Below, one piece after another: positions 1 to 7,377 of a stretch of 64,000 nt of DNA. Numbering within the stretch: the stretch's first letter is position 1; each line of letters begins with the position of its first letter. Origin of the DNA: Chitinophaga alhagiae (GTDB lineage Bacteria > Bacteroidota > Bacteroidia > Chitinophagales > Chitinophagaceae); contig NZ_QXMH01000001.1 of the NCBI RefSeq assembly GCF_003568665.1, positions 1,488,001-1,552,000 of the forward strand, in the 5' to 3' direction. The notes beneath the pieces were generated by a model. That model saw only the letters and a list, made by a program, of their open reading frames with translations. It was not told the origin of the DNA and made no database searches. The translations under genes were made by a program, and so were the position numbers.

Positions 1-553
1 AATGCTCCACGTCTACCCTGGCAAAGGAGCTTCTGTTGTCAAGAATGCGGACGTTAAAAAGGTATTTCAGCATCCATTCCGAAATGGATTCCAGCAGGTT
101 GCCCAGCACGTACAGCGGCTTGGACAGTACGGAAATAGGCAGGGCAAAAAAGCCCAGCATGGCCTCCGGCCGGGAGCGGAAGATGCTGCGGGGAATGAAG
201 AAACCGAAAAAGAGGATAATCAGCGTGGCGGCAATGATCTCTACAAAGAGGGAAATGGCCACGTACTGCGCCATCTGGTTCTCCGTCCAGATAGATGCCC
301 AGAGAGAGTCCAGCCAGCCGGCCACCAGCATGCTGTACACCACAATGGCCAGCGTAAGGCCAATGAGGCTGGTAGCCAGGAAGCGGGCCGGCTGCTCGTT
401 AAAGCCCGACAGTATTTTGCCGGTAGCGCGGCCCTGCTTTTTTTTCAACTCTATACTCAACCTGTTCACATTGGCAAAAGCAGTTTCCATGCCGGCAAAG
501 AAGCCCGCCACAAGGATTACTATAACCAGTAAAACAATCGTATAAATATCCAT
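1..553 (-). CDS. CNNM/CorC-family (DUF21) membrane protein, 5' part only
   Basis: Reads on the minus strand from an ATG at 553 and runs off the left window edge after 184 codons. The visible part is a DUF21-like transmembrane module: hydrophobic helix at about residues 3-25, others at about 58-80, 97-120 and 130-155. The family (hemolysin/CorC/GldE-like) carries CBS and CorC domains after this module; they would lie outside the window. Members are linked to divalent cation transport and, in some Bacteroidota, to gliding. The usual GExxPK-like motif is degenerate here (FGFFIPRS). It follows gmk by 54 nt on the same strand, so it may be co-transcribed. Family call fairly sure, substrate unknown. 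Confidence 0.75.
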   Translation of the reverse strand, partial: MDIYTIVLLVIVILVAGFFAGMETAFANVNRLSIELKKKQGRATGKILSGFNEQPARFLATSLIGLTLAIVVYSMLVAGWLDSLWASIWTENQMAQYVAISLFVEIIAATLIILFFGFFIPRSIFRSRPEAMLGFFALPISVLSKPLYVLGNLLESISEWMLKYLFNVRILDNRSSFARVDVEH

Positions 554-607
554 CTAAACAAAGATATGAAATTCGGGGAAGCCGGCAACCCCGTCGTTAT
601 ATAACGG

Positions 608-1177
608 TCAGCCGGCTAAAAAGTTCTCTACCAGGGCTTTTACTTCCCGGTAGGCTTTTTCCAGTTCTTCGTTGACCACGATCTGGTCAAACTGCCGGGC
701 AAAAGACAGTTCGTAGCGGGCTTTGCCGAGCCGCTCCTCCAGGGAGGCCTGGGTTTCCGTGCCTCTTTCGCTGAGGCGTACCCGCAGCGCATCCAGGGAA
801 GGGGGCTGTATGAAGATGGTAAGGGCGTTGGCATGGTATTTTTCCTTGATGGAAAGGGCGCCTTTCACGTCAATGTCTACCATGGGGTATTGATCATTGT
901 CCCAGATGCGCTGCAACTCGCTTTTGAGGGTGCCGTAATATTTGCCGGCGTACACCATTTCGTACTCGGCAAACTCGTTGTGCTCAATGCGTTGCTGAAA
1001 CTCTTCAGGGCTCAGGAAATAATAGTCTTTTCCGTGGGTTTCCCCCTCCCGCGGGCTGCGGGTGGCGGCGGAAATAGAAAAGGCAAGCTGCGGCATTTCG
1101 CCCAGCAATTTTTTAACAATAGTAGTTTTACCGGCCCCTGAGGGTGCGGTAACAATAATGATCTTGTGTGCTGCCAT
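608..1177 (-). CDS. gmk: Guanylate kinase
   Basis: 189 residues, full family length. Phosphorylates GMP to GDP with ATP in the cytoplasm. The P-loop APSGAGKT lies at residues 11-18, followed by the typical GMP-binding stretch TRSPREGE with HGKDYYF, and the late SFARQFDQIVVN segment of the lid/core. Starts 8 nt after the murA stop on the same strand, so it is probably in one operon with DUF4290 and murA. Nothing unusual seen. Confidence 0.97.
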   Translation of the reverse strand: MAAHKIIIVTAPSGAGKTTIVKKLLGEMPQLAFSISAATRSPREGETHGKDYYFLSPEEFQQRIEHNEFAEYEMVYAGKYYGTLKSELQRIWDNDQYPMVDIDVKGALSIKEKYHANALTIFIQPPSLDALRVRLSERGTETQASLEERLGKARYELSFARQFDQIVVNEELEKAYREVKALVENFLAG

Positions 1178-1185
1178 TATAAAAT

Positions 1186-2496
1186 TTACACGCGCTTGAT
1201 GTCTGCTCCCAGGTTGCGCAGGCGGTCGTCAATGTACTGATAGCCGCGGTCAATCTGGTCTATATTATGGATGGTGCTTTTGCCCTCTGCGCTCAGCGCG
1301 GCGATCAGCAGGGATACACCGGCCCTGATGTCAGGACTGCTCATGGTGATGCCCCGGAGCTTGTGCTGCCGGCCCAGGCCTATTACGGCCGCGCGGTGCG
1401 GGTCACAGAGAATGATCTGCGCGCCCATGTCTATGAGTTTGTCTACAAAAAAGAGGCGGCTCTCGAACATTTTCTGGTGTACCATCACACTGCCTTTGGC
1501 CTGTGTGGCCACTACCAGCACAATACTGAGCAGGTCTGGCGTAAAGCCGGGCCAGGGGTGGTCTGAAATAGTTAAAATGGAGCCGTCTATGAAGGTTTGT
1601 ATCTCGTAGCTGTCTTGCCCGGGAATATAAATATCGTCTCCCCTGAACTCCATCTGGATGCCCAGCAGGCGGAATTTTTCGGGAATAATGCCGAGGTGCT
1701 GTATGCCGGCGTTCTTGATGGTGATCTCGCTCTGCGTCATAGCCGCCAGGCCAATAAAAGAGCCGATCTCGATCATGTCTGGCAGCATGGCGTGTGTGCA
1801 GCCGCCCAGGGTGCTAACGCCTTCTATCACCAGCAGGTTGGAGCCAATGCCGCTGATCTTTGCGCCCATGCTGGTCAGCATTTTGCAAAGCTGCTGCAGG
1901 TAAGGTTCGCAGGCGGCATTGTAAATAGTGGTGGTACCCTGCGCCAGCACGGCGGCCATTACAATATTGGCCGTACCGGTCACGGAAGGCTCGTCCAGCA
2001 GCATGTAGGTGCCTTTCAGCCCGCCGTTAGACTCCAGGCGGAAATAATTATCGTCCGTATCGTACACAAACGCGGCGCCCAGTTTCTCAAAGCCGATCAC
2101 GTGCGTATCCAGCCTGCGGCGGCCTATCTTGTCACCGCCCGGTTTGGGGATATAGGCCTTGCCGAAGCGGGCCAGCAGCGGGCCGGCCATCATCACGGAA
2201 CCGCGCAGGCGGCCTGATTTCTTTTTGAACTCCGCGCTTTCCAGGTAGGCCATGTCTATATCATCTGCCTGAAACTCGCAACTGGCACGGCTGATGCGGT
2301 TCACTTTCACACCTATATCGCCCATCAGTTCTATGAGCAGGTTTACGTCCAGTATATCCGGAATGTTGTTGATGGTCACTTTGCCGGGGGTCAGCAATAC
2401 CGCGCTGATGATCTGTAATGCTTCGTTCTTTGCTCCCTGCGGTATAATCTCTCCTTTCAGACGGTTTCCGCCTCTTACTTCGAACACGCTGCTCAC
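1186..2496 (-). CDS. murA: UDP-N-acetylglucosamine 1-carboxyvinyltransferase (MurA) with Asp in the active-site loop
   Basis: 436 residues, EPSP-synthase fold. Transfers enolpyruvate from PEP to UDP-GlcNAc, the first committed step of peptidoglycan synthesis. The conserved Lys of QGAKNE is K23. The active-site loop reads PGGDKIGRRRLDTH; the position that is Cys115 in E. coli MurA is Asp122 (GAC, plus-strand bases 2131-2133). An Asp here is known in several bacteria, including other Bacteroidota and mycobacteria, and prevents covalent attack by fosfomycin. The ATG overlaps the stop of the DUF4290 gene by 4 nt (ATGA), so the two are translationally coupled. Confidence 0.97.
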   Translation of the reverse strand: MSSVFEVRGGNRLKGEIIPQGAKNEALQIISAVLLTPGKVTINNIPDILDVNLLIELMGDIGVKVNRISRASCEFQADDIDMAYLESAEFKKKSGRLRGSVMMAGPLLARFGKAYIPKPGGDKIGRRRLDTHVIGFEKLGAAFVYDTDDNYFRLESNGGLKGTYMLLDEPSVTGTANIVMAAVLAQGTTTIYNAACEPYLQQLCKMLTSMGAKISGIGSNLLVIEGVSTLGGCTHAMLPDMIEIGSFIGLAAMTQSEITIKNAGIQHLGIIPEKFRLLGIQMEFRGDDIYIPGQDSYEIQTFIDGSILTISDHPWPGFTPDLLSIVLVVATQAKGSVMVHQKMFESRLFFVDKLIDMGAQIILCDPHRAAVIGLGRQHKLRGITMSSPDIRAGVSLLIAALSAEGKSTIHNIDQIDRGYQYIDDRLRNLGADIKRV

Positions 2497-3188
2497 TTGT
2501 TCCTGTTTTTGTATTTGTGCTTATTTTTTCCGGAATTGCTGCCGCCGCCCTGCTTGAACTTGTTTTGCTGGTAAGCCTTGCGTTTGCCGCTGCCGCCGGT
2601 GTTGCCGCTGCGGAACTGCTGGTCTCCACCCTGGAGGTTAAACCCTGCGGAAGATGCGGGAATACCAACGCCGGGCAAGTATTGCAGCTGGCCTTCCGTA
2701 ATGATGGACAGTTCGGACTTAACGGCATCGTCATGCACGCTTTCCTTGTGCCAGTTGCCGTAAGCCAGTTTCATATAATTGCCTATTACCTGGGTAAAGC
2801 CCTCCTTCATTTCGGGGTCTTTTTCCTTCAGCGCCTTGTCTATCACCATTTCCAGGTTTTTGCCGAAGTGGCGGTACCGGGGGTATTTTTTCGGGTAAGG
2901 CAGCCGGTCAGGCTTGCTGCGCAACGTTTCCCTGGTGGGAATGGGGTATGGGGAATCCACGTCCAGCTTGAAATCAGACACCAGGAACAGGTGGTCCCAC
3001 AGCTTGTGGCGGAAATCTTCCACATTGCGCAGGTGCGGCTGCAGGGTGCCCATCAGCTCAATAACGGCCATTACCTGCTGCTGGCGGTGCTCCCGGTCCT
3101 TGATGGTCAGTATGTACTCGATCATGCGCTGGATATTTCTTCCATATTCCCGCATGATCAAATGGTTACGTGCGGTATTGTATTCCAT
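2493..3188 (-). CDS. DUF4290 domain-containing protein
   Basis: 231 residues. Residues 1 to about 180 resemble the Bacteroidota-restricted DUF4290 family (start MEYNTARNHLIMREYGR, then a helical region with LWDHLF). The last 45 residues are a low-complexity tail rich in Gly, Asn, Gln, Lys, likely disordered and basic. No signal peptide, so probably cytoplasmic. Function not known. The gene opens the run DUF4290-murA-gmk and overlaps murA by 4 nt; that adjacency suggests a role connected with wall synthesis or cell growth, but this is inference. Confidence 0.85.
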   Translation of the reverse strand: MEYNTARNHLIMREYGRNIQRMIEYILTIKDREHRQQQVMAVIELMGTLQPHLRNVEDFRHKLWDHLFLVSDFKLDVDSPYPIPTRETLRSKPDRLPYPKKYPRYRHFGKNLEMVIDKALKEKDPEMKEGFTQVIGNYMKLAYGNWHKESVHDDAVKSELSIITEGQLQYLPGVGIPASSAGFNLQGGDQQFRSGNTGGSGKRKAYQQNKFKQGGGSNSGKNKHKYKNRNK

Positions 3189-3359
3189 TGTAGTAATTTA
3201 AAAGTATAATGCTTGATTACCAGCCATTCATACGCGAAGTAACGCTAGGTGCCTTGGTGCGGAACGGCTTCAGGTGAAGTCAACTTCTGCAAACCTAATG
3301 AAAAATATTTATAAAACATGGCAGCCCCCCATGAGCGCCCATTTACTTAATTTTATGGC

Positions 3360-4145
3360 ATGAACCTTTCACTTGCAGGCAAAACCGCCGTTGTTTGCGG
3401 CGCATCGCAAGGCCTGGGCCTTGCGTCAGCCAGGGAACTGGCCTTGCTCGGCGCTTCGTGCATATTGCTGGCCCGTAACGAAAAAGCGCTGGAAGCGGCC
3501 GCCGCCTCGCTGGATGCCAGCCAGGGCCAGCAGCATAATTACTACGTAACGGACTTTACCCGGCCGGAGCAAGTAAAAGCCACCATAGCGGCCATTACAG
3601 ATGAACAGATCGTGAACATACTGGTCAACAACACGGGCGGCCCCTCTTCCGGGCCCATACTGGCGGCCGAAGGCGGCGCATTTGCCAAGGCTTTTGAAAT
3701 GCACGTGGTGTGCAACCAGCTACTGGCGCAGGCCGTGGTACCGGGTATGAAGGCCAGCGGTTACGGCCGCATTATACAGATCATCTCCACCTCGGTAAAA
3801 GTGCCTATCAAAAACCTGGGCGTTTCCAATACCATCCGCGCCGCGGTGGCCAACTGGGCCAAAACAATGGCCGGCGAGCTGGCGCCCTTCGGCATTACCG
3901 TGAACAACGTGCTGCCGGGCAGCATGAGCACAGACCGGCTGGGCAGCCTCTTCAGGGCCACCGCCGAGGCACGCGGCGTACCGGTGGCAACCGTGGAGGA
4001 AGAATGGCGGCAGGAAATACCGATGCAGCGGTTTGGGGACCCAGCTGAATTTGGCGCGGCCGTGGCTTTCCTGGCATCGCCCGCCGCAGGGTATATCACC
4101 GGCATCAACCTGCCCGTAGACGGGGGCAAAACACCCAGCTTGTAA
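3360..4145 (+). CDS. SDR-fold oxidoreductase lacking the canonical Tyr-Lys pair
   Basis: 261 residues, Rossmann fold. The cofactor loop is GASQGLG (residues 14-20) instead of TGxxxGxG, and NNTGG stands in for NNAG. Ser of the catalytic region is present (IIQIISTS), but the stretch that normally holds YxxxK reads NLGVSNTIRAAVANWAKT, with no Tyr and no Lys at the expected spacing. The C-terminal GYITGINLPVDGG is typical of SDRs. This matches the subgroup of 'beta-ketoacyl reductase-like' SDRs described as missing the catalytic tetrad. Substrate unknown. The stop codon overlaps the promoter of the following dioxygenase gene. Confidence 0.9.
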   Translation: MNLSLAGKTAVVCGASQGLGLASARELALLGASCILLARNEKALEAAAASLDASQGQQHNYYVTDFTRPEQVKATIAAITDEQIVNILVNNTGGPSSGPILAAEGGAFAKAFEMHVVCNQLLAQAVVPGMKASGYGRIIQIISTSVKVPIKNLGVSNTIRAAVANWAKTMAGELAPFGITVNNVLPGSMSTDRLGSLFRATAEARGVPVATVEEEWRQEIPMQRFGDPAEFGAAVAFLASPAAGYITGINLPVDGGKTPSL

Positions 4146-4169
4146 GCTGCTGACCGGTCCTTATTTTTG
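4140..4169 (+). promoter_or_regulatory. Promoter of the tryptophan dioxygenase unit
   Basis: TTG at 4140-4142, 19-nt spacer, TATTTTTG at 4162-4169: an exact match to the Bacteroidota primary-sigma consensus (TTG, about 19-21 nt, TAnnTTTG). It overlaps the last codons of the SDR gene. Predicted start of transcription is near 4175, right at the first mini-ORF. Confidence 0.7.
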
Positions 4170-4175
4170 CCGCGC

Positions 4176-4214
4176 ATGAACATCTGGAAAAATATCATCA
4201 AAAGCCCCACCTGA
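4176..4214 (+). other. Mini-ORF 1 in the dioxygenase leader (12 codons, one Trp)
   Basis: ATG at 4176 begins about 7 nt after the -7 box, so translation would be leaderless. It encodes MNIWKNIIKSPT and then TGA. One of 12 residues is Trp, directly upstream of a tryptophan-degrading enzyme. A regulatory leader peptide is possible, but a reading frame this short can arise by chance. Confidence 0.3.
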
Positions 4215-4236
4215 GGCCCGCCGCTCATACCGGACA

Positions 4237-4272
4237 ATGAACTATTTCTCCACCCAACCTCTTTTCAGATGA
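4237..4272 (+). other. Mini-ORF 2 overlapping the dioxygenase start
   Basis: ATG at 4237, product MNYFSTQPLFR, stop TGA at 4270-4272. The stop overlaps the dioxygenase ATG (4269-4271) as ATGA, the arrangement used for translational coupling. No Trp codon. Could be chance. Confidence 0.25.
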
Positions 4273-5441
4273 ATACCAACGTGCAATACGGTGATTACCT
4301 GCAACTGGACAAGATCCTCAATGCGCAGTTTCCCGAAAGCGACAAATACCGTCAACCCGCCCATGACGAAATGCTCTTTATAGTGATCCACCAGGCCTAT
4401 GAGCTGTGGTTCAAACAATTGCTCTACGAAACCGAATCTGTTGCGGATATTCTAAAAAAACCGGTGAACGACAATTCACCGGAGCTGCAAACCATTGTAC
4501 ACCGCCTCTCCCGCATGGTGACCATCCTCAAGCTGCTGGTGCAGCAGATAGATGTAATGGAGACCATGACGCCGATGGATTTTCTTGACTTCCGGGATAT
4601 GCTGCGGCCCGCCTCCGGGTTTCAGAGCTGGCAGTTTAAAGTGCTGGAAGCCCGGCTGGGCCTGCAATACGAGCAACGTTTCGGGCAGGAATATTATATT
4701 TCCCAACTGCAGCAGGACAAGGTAGACATGATCCGCCGCGCAGAAAGTGAAAAATCCATCCTGACCCTGGTGAACGAATGGCTGGAAAGAATGCCCTTCT
4801 TCAACGAGCCCGCCAACTGGGCACATTACAACGCGGAGTTGGAAGAAGGCGCCCCTTCAGAAAGCAACAGCACGCATATTTTCTGGCGCCATTACAGGCA
4901 GGTGTACCAAAACAGCCTGGCCGAAGCCGAACAAGGCAACCTGGCGCATTTTGATGCCGTGTTCGGGAACGGGAACGTTGCCGCAGGTACCCCGCCGGAA
5001 GACGGTGCAGCGCTAACCGCCGCTGCAGGAGGAAGCGATACGGCGCCGGGTGCAACCACAGGCACTGCGCCGGCCGCGGCTTCAGAAAAAAGCGATATGG
5101 CCGTACCCCGCCGGCTCTCCCCCAAAGCCTGCCGCGCGGCCCTGTTCATTATGCTGTACAGAGGTTATCCCTTGCTGCAATTGCCTTTCCAGTTGCTGAA
5201 CAGCCTGCTGGAAACAGACGAGCAGCTCAGCACCTGGCGGTACCGGCACATGAGCATGGTACACAGGATGATCGGCTCCCGCATAGGTACCGGCGGCAGC
5301 ACAGGGCGCAATTACCTGAAGGGCGCGCTGGACAAACACTACATTTTTGCCGATGTGGCCAAGCTCACCAGTTTTTTGATAGAAAGGAGAAAATTGCCGG
5401 TATTAAGTCCGGAAATGGGAAGAAGACTGGGCTTTACCTGA
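4269..5441 (+). CDS. Tryptophan 2,3-dioxygenase family protein
   Basis: 390 residues; heme enzyme opening the indole ring of tryptophan to N-formylkynurenine. N-terminal YGDYLQLDKIL and HDEMLFIVIHQAYELWFKQ carry the distal-pocket His (H41). The C-terminal WRYRHMSMVHRMIGSRIGTGGSTG carries the likely proximal heme ligand H327 and the Thr-Gly loop that binds substrate. Bacterial TDOs are usually about 280 residues; the extra length comes partly from a low-complexity stretch at about residues 237-275, rich in Ala, Gly, Thr, Pro. No other kynurenine-pathway gene is next to it. Downstream, an Lrp regulator converges from the other strand across a shared terminator. Confidence 0.9.
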   Translation: MNTNVQYGDYLQLDKILNAQFPESDKYRQPAHDEMLFIVIHQAYELWFKQLLYETESVADILKKPVNDNSPELQTIVHRLSRMVTILKLLVQQIDVMETMTPMDFLDFRDMLRPASGFQSWQFKVLEARLGLQYEQRFGQEYYISQLQQDKVDMIRRAESEKSILTLVNEWLERMPFFNEPANWAHYNAELEEGAPSESNSTHIFWRHYRQVYQNSLAEAEQGNLAHFDAVFGNGNVAAGTPPEDGAALTAAAGGSDTAPGATTGTAPAAASEKSDMAVPRRLSPKACRAALFIMLYRGYPLLQLPFQLLNSLLETDEQLSTWRYRHMSMVHRMIGSRIGTGGSTGRNYLKGALDKHYIFADVAKLTSFLIERRKLPVLSPEMGRRLGFT

Positions 5442-5458
5442 TATGGTACGGTTAAATA

Positions 5459-5493
5459 GCAAAAAGGGCTACGGGCGCCGTGGCCCTTTTTGC
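5459..5493. terminator. Bidirectional intrinsic terminator
   Basis: 11-nt arms GCAAAAAGGGC and GCCCTTTTTGC around a GC-rich loop, with a T tract on each strand. It lies between the convergent dioxygenase and Lrp genes. Confidence 0.85.
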
Positions 5494-5520
5494 TTTTATT
5501 GCGTATAAAACCGGGAGGCT

Positions 5521-5988
5521 TTATTCTACCACGTTGATGGTACGGGTAAAGCTCTCTTCCAGGGAAATGAATGTTTCGGTGCGTTCTATGCCTTTGATCT
5601 TTTGCAGCTCATCGTGCAGCACGCGGCGCAGGGAGGAAATGTCTTTACAGATAATTTCGGCGAACATGCTCCAGCCACCGGTGGTGTAGTTCAGCCGCAC
5701 TATCTCGGGCATTTTGCGCAATTCTTTGGCTACGGCATCGTACATGGAGCTTTTTTCGAGAAAAATGCCGATAAAAGCGATCACGTCATAACCGATCATT
5801 TTTAAATCTACATGTAATCTCGTACCTTTAACAATACCAAGCTCCTGTAGTTTTTTCATACGAACGTGGATAGTTCCCCCTGAAACGAAGAGTTTCTTCC
5901 CCAGGTCTGCGTATGAGATTTCTGCGTTAGACATCATCTCGCTGATGATCTGGAGGTCCAGTTTGTCAATATTCAAATTGTGGCTCAT
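5521..5988 (-). CDS. Lrp/AsnC family transcriptional regulator
   Basis: 155 residues. N-terminal winged helix-turn-helix at about residues 8-60 (LDLQIISEMMSNAEISYADLG, then GTIHVRMKKLQELGIV), followed by the alpha-beta RAM/ligand domain (residues 65-150). The family senses amino acids and regulates amino-acid metabolism; convergence with tryptophan dioxygenase makes a link with amino-acid catabolism plausible but does not prove it. The upstream region (5989-6060) is very AT-rich. Confidence 0.93.
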   Translation of the reverse strand: MSHNLNIDKLDLQIISEMMSNAEISYADLGKKLFVSGGTIHVRMKKLQELGIVKGTRLHVDLKMIGYDVIAFIGIFLEKSSMYDAVAKELRKMPEIVRLNYTTGGWSMFAEIICKDISSLRRVLHDELQKIKGIERTETFISLEESFTRTINVVE

Positions 5989-6071
5989 TTTGACAAATTG
6001 TTTTTGAATGTTTTAAACTTACATGCAAATATTTAAAAAATATCGAAATTTCCAAAATTCTTCTTAAAATA

Positions 6072-6103
6072 TTTGCAAAAAATACCCCCTCTCTTTAGAT
6101 TTG
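6072..6103 (+). promoter_or_regulatory. Promoter of the tRNA-like RNA
   Basis: TTTG at 6072-6075, 20-nt spacer, TAGATTTG at 6096-6103: one of the best Bacteroidota consensus promoters in the window. Transcription should start near 6110, giving a leader of about 78 nt before the tRNA-like body. Confidence 0.7.
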
Positions 6104-6187
6104 CATCATAATCGTTGAAAACAAGCCGCTCCCGGAAGCCGGCAAACGCTTGAAAGAAGCAGTTTTCTGACCGGGCGCTCCAAACTT

Positions 6188-6329
6188 TGTGGGGTGATGG
6201 AATTGGCAGACATGCCCTCTCGTCTCGGGGGTGAGGATCACGGGATAAACGTAGCGTAATGGGTTGACCACTAATCTTCTTTGTGCTATGGCTAACTGCC
6301 TCGTGTAGGTTCGAATCCTACTCCTACAG
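6188..6329 (+). tRNA. tRNA-like RNA (type II, Leu/Ser-like) with an oversized variable region
   Basis: A cloverleaf can be drawn: acceptor 6188-6194 with 6322-6328 (7 bp, two G-U), D stem ATG/CAT at 6197-6199 and 6211-6213 around a GAATTGGCAGA loop typical of tRNA-Leu, anticodon-like stem CCCTC/GGGGG at 6215-6219 and 6227-6231, and a perfect T arm GTAGG-TTCGAAT-CCTAC at 6305-6321. Discriminator base is G6329; CCA is not encoded. Two oddities: the 7-nt loop TCGTCTC has C, not U, at position 33, and the variable region is about 73 nt (6232-6304) instead of 13-20. That region can pair GAGG/CCTC, CGTAGC/GCTATG and TGG/CCA. It has its own promoter and terminator. Could be a true tRNA-Leu/Ser with an insertion, or a tRNA-mimicking RNA with another role. 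Confidence 0.6.
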
Positions 6330-6334
6330 CTTTC

Positions 6335-6369
6335 AAAAGGGCTGACCGCATAACCGGTCGGCCCTTTTT
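6335..6369 (+). terminator. Terminator of the tRNA-like RNA
   Basis: Arms AAAGGGCTGACCG and CGGTCGGCCCTTT (one G-T mismatch) with a following T tract, 6 nt after the tRNA-like 3' end. Confidence 0.85.
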
Positions 6370-6500
6370 CGTTGCACCCCGGCCCACACACCGCCATGCA
6401 TACATCAGCACCCCGGCCGCTTTTCCTTAACGCCCTCGTTCCCAGCCTGTTTGGCGGCCCAAAACAACGCCTGACCCCCTGGCGCGCTACTGACATGCTA

Positions 6501-6610
6501 CTGACAATCCTTCGGTGATCCTTCGGTGGTGTTCGGTGCCAGTACGGGTTTGAGGGTGTTTAACCGAAGGTTGACCGAAGGATCACCGAAGGATCACCGA
6601 AGGATGACAG
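6501..6610. repeat. Palindrome built from 11-nt repeats
   Basis: The right arm has four consecutive 11-nt units of the type ACCGAAGGATC starting at 6563, 6574, 6585 and 6596. The left arm (about 6506-6537) has two to three units in the opposite orientation (GATCCTTCGGT). Together they can form a long imperfect hairpin. The 11-nt step is close to one helical turn. It sits between the tRNA-like unit and the trmB promoter. Function unknown; resembles REP-type elements. Confidence 0.8.
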
Positions 6611-6651
6611 ATGGGAATATACCTTTTTTAGCCCGGCAGGGAACAATTTTA

Positions 6652-6659
6652 TAATTTTG
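6652..6659 (+). promoter_or_regulatory. trmB -7 box
   Basis: TAATTTTG, exact TAnnTTTG, ending 7 nt before the trmB ATG. Predicted transcription start coincides with the start codon, so the mRNA would be leaderless. No clear TTG at -33. Confidence 0.55.
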
Positions 6660-6666
6660 CCGCCTC

Positions 6667-7377
6667 ATGGCACAAAAGAAACTACAACGGTTTGCTGAGA
6701 TAGAGACCTTTCCCAACGTACTGATCTACCCGGAGAACATGCCGGGCGCCTGGGCCAGCCACTTTGGCAACGCCCATCCCCTCACCCTGGAGCTGGCCTG
6801 CGGCAAGGGAGATTACACCCTGGGCCTGGCCCGGCGGTACCCGGAAGGCAACTTCCTGGGGGTAGACCTGAAGGGCAACCGCATCTGGCGGGGCGCCAAA
6901 ACGGCCTTAACGGAAAAACTGCCGAACGTTGCGTTTTTGCGTACCCAGATAGAAAAACTGACGGATTACTTTGCCCCGCAGGAGGTCAGCAATATCTGGA
7001 TCACCTTCCCGGACCCCTTCCTGCGCAAGTCCAAAGCACGCAAACGCCTCACCCACCCCAGGTTTCTGGCGCTTTACCAGCAGATACTGGCCCCGGGCGG
7101 CGCCATTCACCTGAAAACGGACTCGGCTGAACTGTACCATTTCACACAATATGTAATAGCGGCTACCGGCTGCACCCTGCTGGAAGATATCCCAAACGTG
7201 TACGCCCTAAACCCCGTGCCCGAGCTGCTGCGCATCCAGACGTATTACGAAGGCATGCACCTGGCAGACGGCCGCACCATCCGTTTCCTTAAATTTGCAT
7301 TGCCCGCGGAGCCCATCAACTGGCGGGCCTTTAAACCGGAACCGGAAGATGAAGCAGCCGCTGAAGGAGAACATTGA
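6667..7377 (+). CDS. trmB: tRNA (guanine-N7-)-methyltransferase
   Basis: 236 residues. Methylates G46 in the variable loop of tRNAs using S-adenosylmethionine. SAM-binding motif LELACGKGDYTLGLA at about residues 38-52, acidic loop FLGVDLKGNRIWRGA, and the family signature ITFPDPFLRKSKARKRLTHPRFL. Followed by the DUF5522 gene, which overlaps its 3' end by 29 nt. A tRNA modification gene beside an unusual tRNA-like RNA is noteworthy but may be coincidence. Confidence 0.95.
   Translation: MAQKKLQRFAEIETFPNVLIYPENMPGAWASHFGNAHPLTLELACGKGDYTLGLARRYPEGNFLGVDLKGNRIWRGAKTALTEKLPNVAFLRTQIEKLTDYFAPQEVSNIWITFPDPFLRKSKARKRLTHPRFLALYQQILAPGGAIHLKTDSAELYHFTQYVIAATGCTLLEDIPNVYALNPVPELLRIQTYYEGMHLADGRTIRFLKFALPAEPINWRAFKPEPEDEAAAEGEH

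Noticed and set aside
6188..6329. tmRNA or group I intron-containing tRNA
   Set aside because: Far too short for tmRNA and without its tag frame; group I introns need conserved P, Q, R, S segments and about 200 nt or more, which are not seen.
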